Shown: piece after piece, positions 33,073 through 42,625 of the stretch
Position numbering within the stretch: position 1 is the first letter of the stretch
Layout of the letters: each line of letters opens with the position of its first letter
Source of the DNA: Aeromicrobium choanae
Lineage (GTDB): Bacteria > Actinomycetota > Actinomycetes > Propionibacteriales > Nocardioidaceae
DNA: 64,000 nt
NCBI RefSeq assembly: GCF_900167475.1
Contig: NZ_LT796768.1
Coordinates: forward strand, 806,001 to 870,000
Direction: 5' to 3'
The notes under the pieces: generated by a model
Databases searched by the model: none
The model's input: only the letters and a program-made list of their open reading frames with translations
What the model was told of the DNA's origin: nothing
Made by a program: the position numbers and the translations under genes

Positions 33073-34653
33073 TCAGGCCTCGGCGAGGTCGATGCGCGGG
33101 AACAGCGACGGCACCTTGGTGATGGTGGCGCCCGGCAGCAGGCGACCCCACTGCGCGGCCTCGTCGATGCGCTGGTCGGCCAGCGCGCCCAGGCCGGGCT
33201 CGGCGCCGAGCGACTCCCACAGCGAGGCGGTGGCCTTCGGCATCACGGGGTGCAGCGTGACGGCCAGGACCCGCAGGCCCTCGGCGGCGGTGTTGAGGAT
33301 CGTGCCGAGGCGCTCGCGCTGGGACTCGTCCTTCGCGACGGCCCACGGCTCGGACTCGGTGATGTAGAGGTTCAGCGCGTCGACGATGCGCCAGATCGCG
33401 GTGAGCGCGTCCTGCGGCGCGATGCGCTCCATCGCCTCGTCGGCCTCGGCCACCGCGGCGGCCACGGTGTCGACGATGTGCTGCTCGGCATCGCCCAGCG
33501 GGCCGGCCGGCGGCAGCTCGCCGTCGAAGTACTTGCCGATCATGGCGGCCACGCGCGACGCGAGGTTGCCGAAGCCGTTGGCGAGCTCGGCGTGGTAGCG
33601 CGCGCCGATGTCCTCCCACGAGATCGAGCCGTCGCTGCCGAACGTGAGGGCGCGGGTGAAGTAGTAGCGGTAGGCGTCCGAGCCGAACGTGCCGACGATC
33701 TCGGTGGGGTGGATGCCGTTGGCCTTGCTCTTGCTCATCTTCTGGCCGCCGACCAGCAGCCAGCCGTGCGCGAAGACGCGGTGCGGCACGGGCAGCCCGG
33801 CGGCCATCAGCAGCGCGGGCCAGATCACCGCGTGGAAGCGGACGATGTCCTTGCCGACGAAGTGCACGTTCGCGGGCCACAGGTCCTCGAAGCGCTCGTC
33901 GTCGACCCCGTACCCGGCGGCCGTGACGTAGTTGAGCAGCGCCTCGATCCACACGTACATGACGTGCGAGTCGTCCCACGGCAGCGGGATGCCCCAGTCG
34001 AACGTGGAGCGCGAGATCGACAGGTCCTTGAGCCCGCCGCGCACGAACGCGATGACCTCGTTGCGCGCGGACTCGGGCTGGACGAAGTCGGGGCGCTCCT
34101 CGTACAGCGCGAGCAGCCGCTCGGCGTACTGGCTGAGCGGGAAGAAGTAGTTCTCCTCGGTGACGTGCTCGAGCCGGCTGCCGTCGAGGGTGGAGACCTT
34201 GAAGCCCTCGTCCTCGCCCTCGCCGTCCGCGACGTAATCGTCGGCCACGAACTCCTCCGAGCCGACGCTGTACCAGCCGGAGAACTCGCCCCGGTAGACC
34301 TCGCCGCGCTCGTTGAGGTCCTGCCAGAACGCCTGGGCGCCCTTCTCGTGACGGGGCTCGGTGGTGCGGATGAAGTCATCGTTGGCCGCGTCGATCGTGC
34401 GCAGCATCGGCAGCCACTCGTTCTCCACGAGGCGGTCCACCCACGCCTGGGGCGAGACGCCGTTGGCCTCGGCCTTGCGCAGCACCTTCTGGCCGTGCTC
34501 GTCCACACCGGTCAGGTAGTGGACCCGCTCGCCGCGCTGGCGGTGCCACCGCGTGATGACGTCGCCGATCGTGGTCGTGTAGCCGTGACCGATGTGGGGT
34601 GCATCGTTGACGTAGTAGATCGGCGTCGTGGCGTAGAAGGTGGGTTCGGGCAC
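33073..34653 (-). CDS. metG: Methionyl-tRNA synthetase
   Basis: 526 residues. Class Ia signatures: YYVNDAPHIGHGYTTTIGD (HIGH motif) and GGQKMSKSKANGI (KMSKS). The connective peptide near EFSGWYSVGSEEF lacks Cys residues, so this is the MetG2 form without a zinc knuckle. It has no C-terminal tRNA-binding appendage, in keeping with the length. GTG 34653 lies 7 nt after TAGACT and is probably leaderless. Confidence 0.96.
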   Translation of the reverse strand: MPEPTFYATTPIYYVNDAPHIGHGYTTTIGDVITRWHRQRGERVHYLTGVDEHGQKVLRKAEANGVSPQAWVDRLVENEWLPMLRTIDAANDDFIRTTEPRHEKGAQAFWQDLNERGEVYRGEFSGWYSVGSEEFVADDYVADGEGEDEGFKVSTLDGSRLEHVTEENYFFPLSQYAERLLALYEERPDFVQPESARNEVIAFVRGGLKDLSISRSTFDWGIPLPWDDSHVMYVWIEALLNYVTAAGYGVDDERFEDLWPANVHFVGKDIVRFHAVIWPALLMAAGLPVPHRVFAHGWLLVGGQKMSKSKANGIHPTEIVGTFGSDAYRYYFTRALTFGSDGSISWEDIGARYHAELANGFGNLASRVAAMIGKYFDGELPPAGPLGDAEQHIVDTVAAAVAEADEAMERIAPQDALTAIWRIVDALNLYITESEPWAVAKDESQRERLGTILNTAAEGLRVLAVTLHPVMPKATASLWESLGAEPGLGALADQRIDEAAQWGRLLPGATITKVPSLFPRIDLAEA

Positions 34654-34660
34654 GAGTCCG

Positions 34661-34666
34661 AGTCTA
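34661..34666 (-). promoter_or_regulatory. -10 for a leaderless metG start
   Basis: TAGACT ends 7 nt before GTG 34653. The same hexamer precedes guaB ATG by 6 nt at 58082-58087. Confidence 0.5.
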
Positions 34667-34798
34667 GTGATCCCGCCGACGCCTTCCGGACCGCCCGGCG
34701 TGGGTAACGGGAATCACCCGCCTCGCCTCTGGGGCAACCCCGGGTGACGCTGGAGACTGGAAGGTCGGGCCACCTCCCCGGCCCCGAGAGCGAGAACC

Positions 34799-35416
34799 AT
34801 GAGAATCGAAGCGATCGCCACGTCGGTCGACGGCCCGCACTCCGCGGTGCTCGAGCCGACCTCGGCCACCATCGAGTCCGGCGGGGTGACCGTCGTCGAC
34901 GGCCCGCCCGGCACCGGCCACACGGCCTTCAGCCTGCTGATCGGCGGACGCCTGGTCCCCTCGTCGGGACACGTCACCATCGACGGCGAGGCCGACGGGC
35001 AGCGACTGCGCGACGAGGTGGCTCTGGTGGACGTTCCCGACGTGTCCGAGCCCGATGACGTGGTCTCGCTGGCCACCACGATGGGCGAGGAGCTGGCGAT
35101 GGCGCGCAGGCCCGCAGGTCGCCACGACGTGCGCGAGTGGCTCGAGGAGCGCGGCGCGCTGGAGTGGCGGCGCACCCGGATGGAGGACGTGCCGGCCGAC
35201 GTGCGGCTCGCTCTCCTGGCCGACGTCGCGGCCCGGCGCCCCGGCGTGACGGCCCTGGTCCTGTGCTGTCCCGACCGGTACGGCGCCGATCCCCACGCGG
35301 CGCTCGGAGTGGCGCGCGAGCTGGCCGACCGCGGGCTCGCGGTGTGCCTCCAGCTGATGACCAACTCGCTGCGGAACGTCAGGGACTCGCACGCGACCCT
35401 CGGAGGTGCCCGATGA
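34799..35416 (+). CDS. Degenerate ABC-ATPase-like protein, partner of YhgE/Pip
   Basis: 205 residues. The fold looks like a small ABC nucleotide-binding domain. SGGVTVVDGPPGTGHTAFSLLIGG (about 28-51) aligns with Walker A, but the invariant Lys is His (GTGHT). A signature-like stretch (VPADVRLALLADVAARRPGV) lacks LSGGQ, and the Walker B-like ALVLCCPDRYG lacks the DE pair. It therefore probably does not hydrolyse ATP normally. Its stop overlaps the start of the YhgE/Pip gene (ATGA, 35413-35416), so the two are made together. ATG 34799 follows CCGAGAGCGAGA; the start is moderately supported. Confidence 0.65.
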   Translation: MRIEAIATSVDGPHSAVLEPTSATIESGGVTVVDGPPGTGHTAFSLLIGGRLVPSSGHVTIDGEADGQRLRDEVALVDVPDVSEPDDVVSLATTMGEELAMARRPAGRHDVREWLEERGALEWRRTRMEDVPADVRLALLADVAARRPGVTALVLCCPDRYGADPHAALGVARELADRGLAVCLQLMTNSLRNVRDSHATLGGAR

Positions 35417-37392
35417 CCGCGCTGAGACTCGCCCTGAGCGAACTGCGCCGCCTCACCGCGGGGCGGATGCCGCGGCTGGCCGTGCTGGCGATCGTGCTCA
35501 TCCCGACGATGTACGCCTCGCTCTACCTGTGGGCCAACCACGACCCGTACGGCAAGCTCGCCTCCGTGCAGGCGGCGCTCGTCGTCGAGGACGTGCCCGC
35601 CGAGAGCGCCCAGAGCGGCACCGTGCACGCGGGGCGGGACGTGGCCCACGACCTCGTCGAGGACGGCTCGTTCGACTGGCAGCAGGTCGGTGCCGACGAG
35701 GCAGCGGCCGGGGTCGAGGACGGCACCTACCTGTTCGCCCTCACGATCCCCCGCGGGTTCTCCACCGCCCTCGCGTCGACCGCGGACTTCGACCCGGCGC
35801 AGGGCACGCTCATCCTCACGACCAACGAGGCCAACAACTACCTCTCCTCGACCATCGCCGAGCAGGTGCTGACGAAGGTCAGCTCGTCCATCGCCGAGAA
35901 CGTCAGCGAGCGGGCCGCCTCCTCCTTCCTGCTCGGCTTCTCGACCCTGCACGACCAGCTGAAGGAGGCCGGCGAGGGCGCCGAGACGCTCGCCGACGGC
36001 CTCGTCGACGCGCACGACGGCGCCCAGCGGCTCAGCACCGGCGCCACCGAACTGGCCGCGGGCGAGGCCAGGCTCGTGGAGGGCCAGCGCGCCCTGGGCG
36101 CAGGCCTGGACGACGCCGTGACCGGAGCCGGCACGCTGGCCTCCGGGGCCGACACCCTGTCCGACGGCGCCGGTGAGCTCGCCTCCGGTGCCCGGAAGGT
36201 CGCCGACGGCAACGCCGAGCTGGCCACCGTCGCCGACCGCATCGCGGAGGCGTCCGCCCGGGCCAACGGTGATCTCGACCAGGCGCGCGCCGACATCGCC
36301 GAGCGGCTGGCCGCCTCCGGCCTGGACCCGGCCGAGCAGGAGGCGATCCTCGCGTCGCTCGACGACCTGCGCCAGCCCCTGGACGACCTCGACGACCGGG
36401 TGCAGACCACCACCGGTCAGATCGACGAGCTGGCCGACGGGGCGGACCGCGTGGCGTCCGGTGCGGGCGAGCTCCGTTCGGGCGCCACCCGCCTCGCGGA
36501 CGGCGCCGGCACGCTGCGTGACGGCCTGCAGACCGCGCGCGACGGCAACGCCGAGCTGCTCGCGGGTCAGACCGAGGCCAAGGACGGCGCCGACCAGCTG
36601 GCCGATGGAGCGGGCACGCTCGCCTCCGGTCTCGAGAGCGCGCGCGACGGGTCCCGTGAGCTGGCCGACGGCCTGGCCGACGGCGTACGGTCGATCCCCG
36701 ACCTCTCCGAGCAGCGCCGCGACGAGACGGCCCGCACGATCGCCTCGCCGATCCGGACCGAGGACGTGGCCCAGGCCTCGGCCGACAGCTACGGTGCCGG
36801 CCTGGCCCCGTTCTTCCTCGCGATCGGCGCGTGGGTGGGCGGCTACGTCATGTTCCTGCTGGTCCGCCCGCTGTCGAACCGCGCCATCGCCGCGCGGCAG
36901 TCCCCGTGGCGCACGGCACTGGGCGGATGGCTCACTCCCGCCGCGCTCGCCGGGGCTCAGGTGCTGATCATGCTCGCCGTGGTGATGTCGGTCGTCGGCA
37001 TCGACGTCCTGCGCGCGACCCAGGTGGCGTTCTTCCTGCTGCTGGTGGGAGCGGCGTTCGTCGCGATCGTGCACGCGCTCAACGCGTGGCTCGGTCCCGT
37101 GGGACAGCTGCTCGGGCTCGTGCTGCTCGTGCTGCAGCTGGCCAGCGCGGGCGGCACCTTCCCGTGGCAGACGCTGCCGCCCACGCTGCAGTCGATCCAT
37201 CACGTCCTGCCGATGACCTACGCGATCGACGGGATCCGGCACCTCATGTACGGGGCGAACCTGGACTCGCTGCCGCGCGACATCGCGGTGCTGGCCGCCT
37301 ACGTGGTGGGAGGCATCGCGGTCTCCGCGGGCGCCGCCTACCGCCGCCGGGTCTGGCGCGTCTCGCAGATCAAGCCCGAGATCGCGCTCTGA
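35413..37392 (+). CDS. YhgE/Pip family membrane protein
   Basis: 659 residues. One N-terminal transmembrane helix (about 20-40) follows LSELRRLTAGRMPRLAVLAI. A long extracytoplasmic domain (about 45-455) comes next, with many repeats of the pattern DGAxxLASGAxxL (about 190-450) typical of the Pip/YhgE region. Five C-terminal helices (about 465-640) are of the ABC-2 permease type. Family members include phage-infection proteins and ESX/type VII-associated (EsaA-like) proteins; transport substrate is unknown. Coupling to a degenerate ABC ATPase suggests a two-component membrane system. Confidence 0.85.
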   Translation: MTALRLALSELRRLTAGRMPRLAVLAIVLIPTMYASLYLWANHDPYGKLASVQAALVVEDVPAESAQSGTVHAGRDVAHDLVEDGSFDWQQVGADEAAAGVEDGTYLFALTIPRGFSTALASTADFDPAQGTLILTTNEANNYLSSTIAEQVLTKVSSSIAENVSERAASSFLLGFSTLHDQLKEAGEGAETLADGLVDAHDGAQRLSTGATELAAGEARLVEGQRALGAGLDDAVTGAGTLASGADTLSDGAGELASGARKVADGNAELATVADRIAEASARANGDLDQARADIAERLAASGLDPAEQEAILASLDDLRQPLDDLDDRVQTTTGQIDELADGADRVASGAGELRSGATRLADGAGTLRDGLQTARDGNAELLAGQTEAKDGADQLADGAGTLASGLESARDGSRELADGLADGVRSIPDLSEQRRDETARTIASPIRTEDVAQASADSYGAGLAPFFLAIGAWVGGYVMFLLVRPLSNRAIAARQSPWRTALGGWLTPAALAGAQVLIMLAVVMSVVGIDVLRATQVAFFLLLVGAAFVAIVHALNAWLGPVGQLLGLVLLVLQLASAGGTFPWQTLPPTLQSIHHVLPMTYAIDGIRHLMYGANLDSLPRDIAVLAAYVVGGIAVSAGAAYRRRVWRVSQIKPEIAL

Positions 37393-37398
37393 CGCGGC

Positions 37399-38427
37399 TC
37401 AGCGGTCGCGCAGGCGCGGGGCGAGGTCGCGCTCGAACAGCTCGAGGAAGCGCTCCTGGTCGTGACCGGGGGCGTGGAAGACGAGGTGGTTGAAGCCCCA
37501 GTCGACGTACTGGCCGATCATCGCGGCGACCTCGTCGGGATCCGAGCCCACGATCCAGCGCTTCGCGATCTGCTCGATCGGCAGCGCGTCGGCCGCGGCC
37601 TCCATCTCGACCGGGTCGGTGATGGAGTGCTTCTGCTCGGGAGTCAGCGACAGCGGGGACCAGAACCGCGTGTTCTCCAGCGCGGCGTCGTGGTCGGTGT
37701 CGTAGGAGAGCTTGATCTCGATCATCCGGTCGGCGGCCTCGGGGTCGCGCCCCGCCACCTCGGCTCCCTCGCGGAACGCCGGCAGCAGCTTCTCGGTGTA
37801 GAGCTCGGCACCCTTGCCCGAGGTGCAGATCGACCCGTCGCCCATCCGCCCGGCGTACTTGGCCACGACGGGGCCGCCCGCGGCCACGTAGACCTGGACG
37901 GGCTCGTCGGGCCGGTCGTAGATCGAGGCGTCGTGCGTGGAGTAGTACTCGCCCTCGAAGGAGACGCGCTCGTCCGACCACAGCTCGCGCATGAGGCGCA
38001 CGGCCTCACGCAGCCGCGCGAAGCGCTCCTTGAACGGCGGCCAGTCCTGCTCGCCGGCGCCACGGAAGCCGGTGGCGATCTCGTTGAGCGCCTCACCCGT
38101 GCCGACGCCCAGGACGATCCGTCCCGGGTACAGGCAGCCCATCGTGGCGAACGCCTGCGCGAGGACGGCCGGGTTGTAGCGGAACGTCGGCGTCATGACC
38201 GAGGTGCCGATGACGACCGACTCGGTCCGCTCCCCCACCGCGGTCATCCACGCGAGCGAGAACGGTGCGTGCCCACCCGTGTGCCGCCAGGGCTGGAAGT
38301 GGTCGCTGGTCCAGACCGACTCCATGCCGTGGGACTCGGCGGACACCGCGAACTCGACGAGGTCGCGCGGACCGAACTGCTCGGCCGAGGCCTTGTATCC
38401 CAACTTCAGCGGCTGGCGCTCGTTCAT
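37399..38427 (-). CDS. fgd: F420-dependent glucose-6-phosphate dehydrogenase
   Basis: 342 residues, matching mycobacterial FGD in length and key blocks: [36 protein letters not shown] (catalytic His and Trp), [32 protein letters not shown] (active-site Glu), [19 protein letters not shown] and [16 protein letters not shown]. It oxidises glucose-6-phosphate and reduces F420, supplying reduced F420 in actinobacteria. ATG 38427 has GAAGGAG upstream and overlaps the rsmI stop by 4 bp, so it is translated with rsmI. Confidence 0.95.
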   Translation of the reverse strand: MNERQPLKLGYKASAEQFGPRDLVEFAVSAESHGMESVWTSDHFQPWRHTGGHAPFSLAWMTAVGERTESVVIGTSVMTPTFRYNPAVLAQAFATMGCLYPGRIVLGVGTGEALNEIATGFRGAGEQDWPPFKERFARLREAVRLMRELWSDERVSFEGEYYSTHDASIYDRPDEPVQVYVAAGGPVVAKYAGRMGDGSICTSGKGAELYTEKLLPAFREGAEVAGRDPEAADRMIEIKLSYDTDHDAALENTRFWSPLSLTPEQKHSITDPVEMEAAADALPIEQIAKRWIVGSDPDEVAAMIGQYVDWGFNHLVFHAPGHDQERFLELFERDLAPRLRDR

Positions 38428-39266
38428 GAGGGCTCCTTCGGGGCGTGGGCGGCGGCATAGACCACCTTGCGGGAGATTCCGGTGCGCCGCGCGACGTCGG
38501 CGATGGCGTCCTTCGTGCTGAGTCCCTCGGCGCGGACCTCGGCCACCATCGCGGCGAGGTCGGTCTCGGCGAGGTCGGCGGGCGCCTGCGGCTCGGCGCC
38601 GGAGACGACGATCGTGATCTCGCCGCGCACGCGCTCGCCGTCGCCGGCCCACGCGGCCAGCTCGGACAGTGGCCCGCGCACGACCTCCTCGTGGGTCTTG
38701 GTCAGCTCGCGGCACACCGCGGCACGGCGGTCCGGGCCGAAGGCCTCGGCCATCGCCTCGAGCGTGGCGGCCGTGCGGTGCGGGGACTCGAAGAACACCA
38801 TCGTGCGCTCGTCGGAGCCGAGGGCGCCCAGGACGCGGGCCCGCTCGCCGGGCTTGCGCGGCGGGAATCCCTCGAAGCAGAACCGGTCGACCGGCAGCCC
38901 CGACACGGCCAGGGCCGTGAGGACGGCCGAGGGTCCGGGGATCGCGGTGACGGGCAGGTCCTCGGCCACCGCAGCGGCCACGATCCGGTAGCCGGGGTCG
39001 GAGACGCTCGGCATCCCGGCGTCGGTGACCAGCACCACCGTGGCGCCGTCGCGCAGGTGCTCGAGCAGCTCGCCCGTGCGCTGCTGCTCGTTCCCCTCGA
39101 AGTACGAGACCACCTTCCCGGGCACCTCGACCCCCAGGTCGGAGGCGAGCCGGCGGAAGCGCCGCGTGTCCTCGGCGGCCACCACGTCGGCCTCGGCCAG
39201 CGCGACGGCGAGGCGTCCGGACGCGTCCGCCACGGTTCCGATGGGCGTCGCGGCGAGGATCAGCAC
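38424..39266 (-). CDS. rsmI: 16S rRNA 2'-O-ribose C1402 methyltransferase RsmI
   Basis: 280 residues. Tetrapyrrole-methylase fold: [67 protein letters not shown] and [15 protein letters not shown]; a helical C-terminal domain is present. GTG 39266 lies 6 nt after CAGGAT, so a leaderless mRNA is likely. It is the first gene of an rsmI-fgd pair. Confidence 0.94.
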   Translation of the reverse strand: MLILAATPIGTVADASGRLAVALAEADVVAAEDTRRFRRLASDLGVEVPGKVVSYFEGNEQQRTGELLEHLRDGATVVLVTDAGMPSVSDPGYRIVAAAVAEDLPVTAIPGPSAVLTALAVSGLPVDRFCFEGFPPRKPGERARVLGALGSDERTMVFFESPHRTAATLEAMAEAFGPDRRAAVCRELTKTHEEVVRGPLSELAAWAGDGERVRGEITIVVSGAEPQAPADLAETDLAAMVAEVRAEGLSTKDAIADVARRTGISRKVVYAAAHAPKEPS

Positions 39267-39367
39267 CCCTCGATCCTGCCACGGCGGCCCTGCGGCGCAG
39301 GTCCGGCGGCGGGAGAGAAATGTAACTCCGAGTTCGCCAGACTCTCCCGCCGAGCGCCCGGTCTGGC

Positions 39368-39373
39368 TAGGGT
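39368..39373 (+). promoter_or_regulatory. -10 for a leaderless pmt start
   Basis: TAGGGT ends 6 nt before GTG 39380. This favours 39380 over the in-frame GTG at 39374, which directly abuts the hexamer. Confidence 0.45.
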
Positions 39374-39379
39374 GTGCGA

Positions 39380-40894
39380 GTGACTCTGCTGGACAGGATC
39401 AGCCTGCGCGCGTGGGAATGGATCGGACCGATCGCCATCGCCCTCGTGGCGTTCGCGCTGCGGATCTGGAAGGTCGGCAGCCCCAATGCGCTCACCTTCG
39501 ACGAGACCTACTACGCCAAGGACGCCTGGGGGCTGATCCACGGCGGCTACGCGCGCGACGCCATGGACGACGCCAACGGCCGCATCATCAACGGCGAGAC
39601 CGACGTCTTCACGCAGGACCCCACGTGGATCGTGCACCCCGACGGCGGCAAGTGGCTGATCGCGATCGGCGAGAAGATCTACGGCCTGACGCCCCTGGGC
39701 TGGCGGTTCGCGGCGGTCGTCGTCGGCTCGCTCATGGTGCTCGTGCTGGCTCGGCTCGTGCTGCGCCTCACGGGCTCGCTCGCCCTCGGGTGCATCGCCG
39801 GCCTGCTGCTGACCCTCGACGGCCTGCACTTCACGCTGTCGCGGATCGCGCTGCTCGACATCTTCCTGGCGTTCTGGATCCTGTGCGCCGTCGCGTGCCT
39901 CGCGGCCGACCGCGACTGGCTCGGCGAGCGACTGGCCGTCGACCGGCGCTACTACGCGTGGCGGCCGTGGCAGCTGGCCGCCGGCGTCTGCTTCGGCATG
40001 GCCGTCGCCACCAAGTGGAGTGGCCTCTACGTCCTCGCCGCGTTCGGCGTCACCGTGGTCATCTGGGAGGTCTGGGCCCGCGGCAGCGTCACCACGTGGC
40101 AGGAGGCCGCCACCCGCGTCCTGCGTGTCGGACTGCCCGCGTTCGGCTGGCTCGTCGGCGTGGGATTCGTCGTCTACCTGCTGACCTGGACGGGCTGGCT
40201 GCTGCACCACGACGTCTTCGAGGCCCGGTTCGGCCACGGCTACGGCGAGGAGCCCGTCTGGGGCAGCGTCTCCGATCCCACGCGCGGCCCGCTGGGCGGC
40301 GTGATCGACGCGTTCCGCTCACTGTGGGCGTTCCACGTGATGACGCTGGACTTCCACACGGGCGACTACCTCGCCACCAAGACCCACCCCTACCAGTCCA
40401 ACGCCTTCGGCTGGCTCATCCAGTGGCGACCCACGAACGTCTCGTCCAACTTCGACATCGCCGCCGACGTCTGCGGGGCGGCGGCCGAGTCCAAGTGCGT
40501 CCGCCAGGTCCTGACGCTGGGCAACCCCGCGCTGTGGTGGGTCGGCACGCTCGGCCTGGTCACCGCACTGGTGGCCTGGATCCGCAACCCCACGTGGCGC
40601 TGGAGCCTGCCCCTCGTGGGCGTGCTCGCCACGTGGGCCCCGTGGTGGATCACCTCGGGCCGCCCGATCTTCACCTTCTACGCCGTGGCGATCGTGCCGT
40701 TCATGATCGTGGCGCTGTGTCTCGTGCTGAACGCCATCCGCCGCCGCGTCCCCGACCGGCTGTGGTGGCCGGCCGTGGGTGCCTACCTCGGCGTCGTCGT
40801 CGTCTCGTTCTGGTACTTCTACCCGATCCTGGCCAACCGGATCATCACGTACGACCAGTGGCGCGAACGCATGTGGTGGGACCGCTGGATCTGA
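39380..40894 (+). CDS. pmt: Protein O-mannosyltransferase (PMT family)
   Basis: 504 residues with about 11 transmembrane helices. The first extracytoplasmic loop has [15 protein letters not shown] with the catalytic DE pair, and later [28 protein letters not shown] and [17 protein letters not shown] are typical of bacterial GT39. It transfers mannose from polyprenyl-phosphate mannose to Ser/Thr of secreted proteins outside the membrane; the Pro/Thr-rich secreted proteins here are plausible substrates (inference). It is divergent from rsmI, the usual actinobacterial arrangement. Confidence 0.92.
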   Translation: MTLLDRISLRAWEWIGPIAIALVAFALRIWKVGSPNALTFDETYYAKDAWGLIHGGYARDAMDDANGRIINGETDVFTQDPTWIVHPDGGKWLIAIGEKIYGLTPLGWRFAAVVVGSLMVLVLARLVLRLTGSLALGCIAGLLLTLDGLHFTLSRIALLDIFLAFWILCAVACLAADRDWLGERLAVDRRYYAWRPWQLAAGVCFGMAVATKWSGLYVLAAFGVTVVIWEVWARGSVTTWQEAATRVLRVGLPAFGWLVGVGFVVYLLTWTGWLLHHDVFEARFGHGYGEEPVWGSVSDPTRGPLGGVIDAFRSLWAFHVMTLDFHTGDYLATKTHPYQSNAFGWLIQWRPTNVSSNFDIAADVCGAAAESKCVRQVLTLGNPALWWVGTLGLVTALVAWIRNPTWRWSLPLVGVLATWAPWWITSGRPIFTFYAVAIVPFMIVALCLVLNAIRRRVPDRLWWPAVGAYLGVVVVSFWYFYPILANRIITYDQWRERMWWDRWI

Positions 40895-40946
40895 GACGAT
40901 CACCGCATCCGCGACATGTGAGGTCGTGGAGGCAAGGATCGAGACG

Positions 40947-41522
40947 ATGGCCGGACCGGCCGAGCCCGCGTCGACCGACGCGCCGGTGAGCGACGCCGCG
41001 CTGCTGGCTCGCGCCCAGCGCGGTGACACCTGGGCGTTCGCGGCCCTGTTCGACCGGCACGTCAGTGCCGTCTACTGGCAGGCGCACCGCGTGGTCGGCG
41101 ACGCCGACGAGGCCGAGGACGTCTGCCAGGACACCTTCGTCACGGCGTGGCGGCGGATCGGCGACATCACGATCGTCGACCGCTCGATCCTGCCTTGGCT
41201 CATGGTCACCGCCCGCTACACGGCACTCAACGCGGGCCGCAAGCGGGCGCGACTGCGCGCCGTGGCGCTGGATCACGACCCGGCCGACGCGGGAGCCGAC
41301 CCGGCCGGCCACGTGGAGGAGGCCGCCGTCGCGGCCGCGATCGAGGCGGCCGTCGCCCGCCTCTCGGCCGTCGACCGCCGGCTCTTCGAGCTGTGCGTCG
41401 ACGGCGACCTGACCTACGAGCAGGCGGCCGCCGAGCTGGGCGTGACCCACGGCGCCGTCCGCAACCGCGTGTCGCGGCTGCGGACCCGACTGCGCGGCGA
41501 CCTGCGTGAGGAGCGTGCGTGA
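40947..41522 (+). CDS. ECF sigma factor (sigma-70 family)
   Basis: 191 residues. Region 2: LLARAQRGDTWAFAALFDRH, then DEAEDVCQDTFVTAWRRI (-10 recognition). Region 4: LSAVDRRLFELCVDGDLTYEQAAAELGVTHGAVRNRVSRLRTRLRG. There is no region 3, as in ECF factors. It directs RNA polymerase to an unknown regulon. ATG 40947 is chosen; an in-frame GTG at 40926 is possible. The downstream gene starts at the stop (TGATG) and encodes a membrane protein that could be its anti-sigma factor. Confidence 0.85.
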   Translation: MAGPAEPASTDAPVSDAALLARAQRGDTWAFAALFDRHVSAVYWQAHRVVGDADEAEDVCQDTFVTAWRRIGDITIVDRSILPWLMVTARYTALNAGRKRARLRAVALDHDPADAGADPAGHVEEAAVAAAIEAAVARLSAVDRRLFELCVDGDLTYEQAAAELGVTHGAVRNRVSRLRTRLRGDLREERA

Positions 41523-42496
41523 TGACCGGAACGGACCTGCCGGTGCTGGAGCCGGAGCGGATCGAGCGGATGAGGACGGGCGTCATGGACGCCGTCGCGG
41601 AGCACGACGCTGCGGCACGACGCCGTCGCCGCCGGGTGCGCGGCGCCCTGGCCGGGGCGGCTGCCGCGGCCGTCGTGGTCGTGGGTGGCGTGGGCGCCGG
41701 GCTGAGTGGCCTCGGCGGGCCCACCGGCGGATCGGACTCGATGATCGCCGAGGAGTCGAGTGACGCCGGGTCGGGCTCCCGATCGAGCGCCGGCGGCGCG
41801 GAGGCCGACGACGCGGAGGCCGACGACGCGGAGGCGCCTTTCCTCACGACGGTCGTGACGCGGGGGTCGATGTCGGTCGAGGTCGACGAGGTGGACGACG
41901 CGGTCGCCTCGCTGCGCACCTTCGTCGGCGGCACGGGCGGACGGATCGACTCCGAGAGCCTCGAGGGCTCGAGCGCGAGCCTCGTGGTGCGGGTCCCGGC
42001 CGGTGAGGTCGAGTCGCTGCGTCGCGAGCTCGACGAGCTCGGCGACCTCTCCGGCGTCTTCCTGGAGCGCTCCGACGAGACCACCGTGATCGCCGACGTC
42101 GACGCCCGCATCGAGTCGCTGGAGACCTCCATCCGGCGGCTGCGCGCGATCATCGCGGACTCCTCCACCACCCGCGATCTCCTCGACGCCGAGGCGCAGC
42201 TGACCCAGCGCCAGGGCGAGCTGGAGTCCCTGCAGGCCCAGCGGCGGGCCCTGCGCGACGAGACCTCGTTGGCCACGATCGACGTGTCGGTCGTCGCGGC
42301 CGACACCGCACGGTCGGTCGATCCCGGCGACGGCTTCGTCGGAGGGCTCACCCGCGGCTGGAACGCGCTGGTCGACACGGTCGATGCCCTCGTCACCGTT
42401 GTCGGCGTGGCCGTGCCGTGGCTGCTCCCGGTGGGGCTCGTGGCCGCCGTCGCGCTGGCGTTCCGGCGGTGGCGGGCCCGGCGCGACGAACGATGA
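41522..42496 (+). CDS. DUF4349 membrane protein, putative anti-sigma partner
   Basis: 324 residues. A cytoplasmic N-terminus (RIERMRTGVMDAVAEHDAAARRRR) precedes a transmembrane helix (about 42-62). An acidic spacer with EADDA repeats is followed by the DUF4349 domain (about 110-310): VTRGSMSVEVDEV, VVRVPAGEVESLRRELDEL, a coiled coil and TIDVSVV, then a C-terminal transmembrane helix (about 290-314). The N-terminus and position directly after an ECF factor suggest an anti-sigma role. It lacks a recognisable HxxxCxxC zinc motif, so this is tentative. Confidence 0.7.
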   Translation: MTGTDLPVLEPERIERMRTGVMDAVAEHDAAARRRRRRVRGALAGAAAAAVVVVGGVGAGLSGLGGPTGGSDSMIAEESSDAGSGSRSSAGGAEADDAEADDAEAPFLTTVVTRGSMSVEVDEVDDAVASLRTFVGGTGGRIDSESLEGSSASLVVRVPAGEVESLRRELDELGDLSGVFLERSDETTVIADVDARIESLETSIRRLRAIIADSSTTRDLLDAEAQLTQRQGELESLQAQRRALRDETSLATIDVSVVAADTARSVDPGDGFVGGLTRGWNALVDTVDALVTVVGVAVPWLLPVGLVAAVALAFRRWRARRDER

Positions 42497-42625
42497 GGCA
42501 TTCCGCCCCGCTCGGGTGCCCGAACGCATCAAGGTTCGTCTGACCACCCCTGGGACGGGACGCCCCTCGATGTGGCAGCGTGAGCCTCGACACGGGCGAC
42601 GTCCGCCCGGACCACGGAGGTGCGC

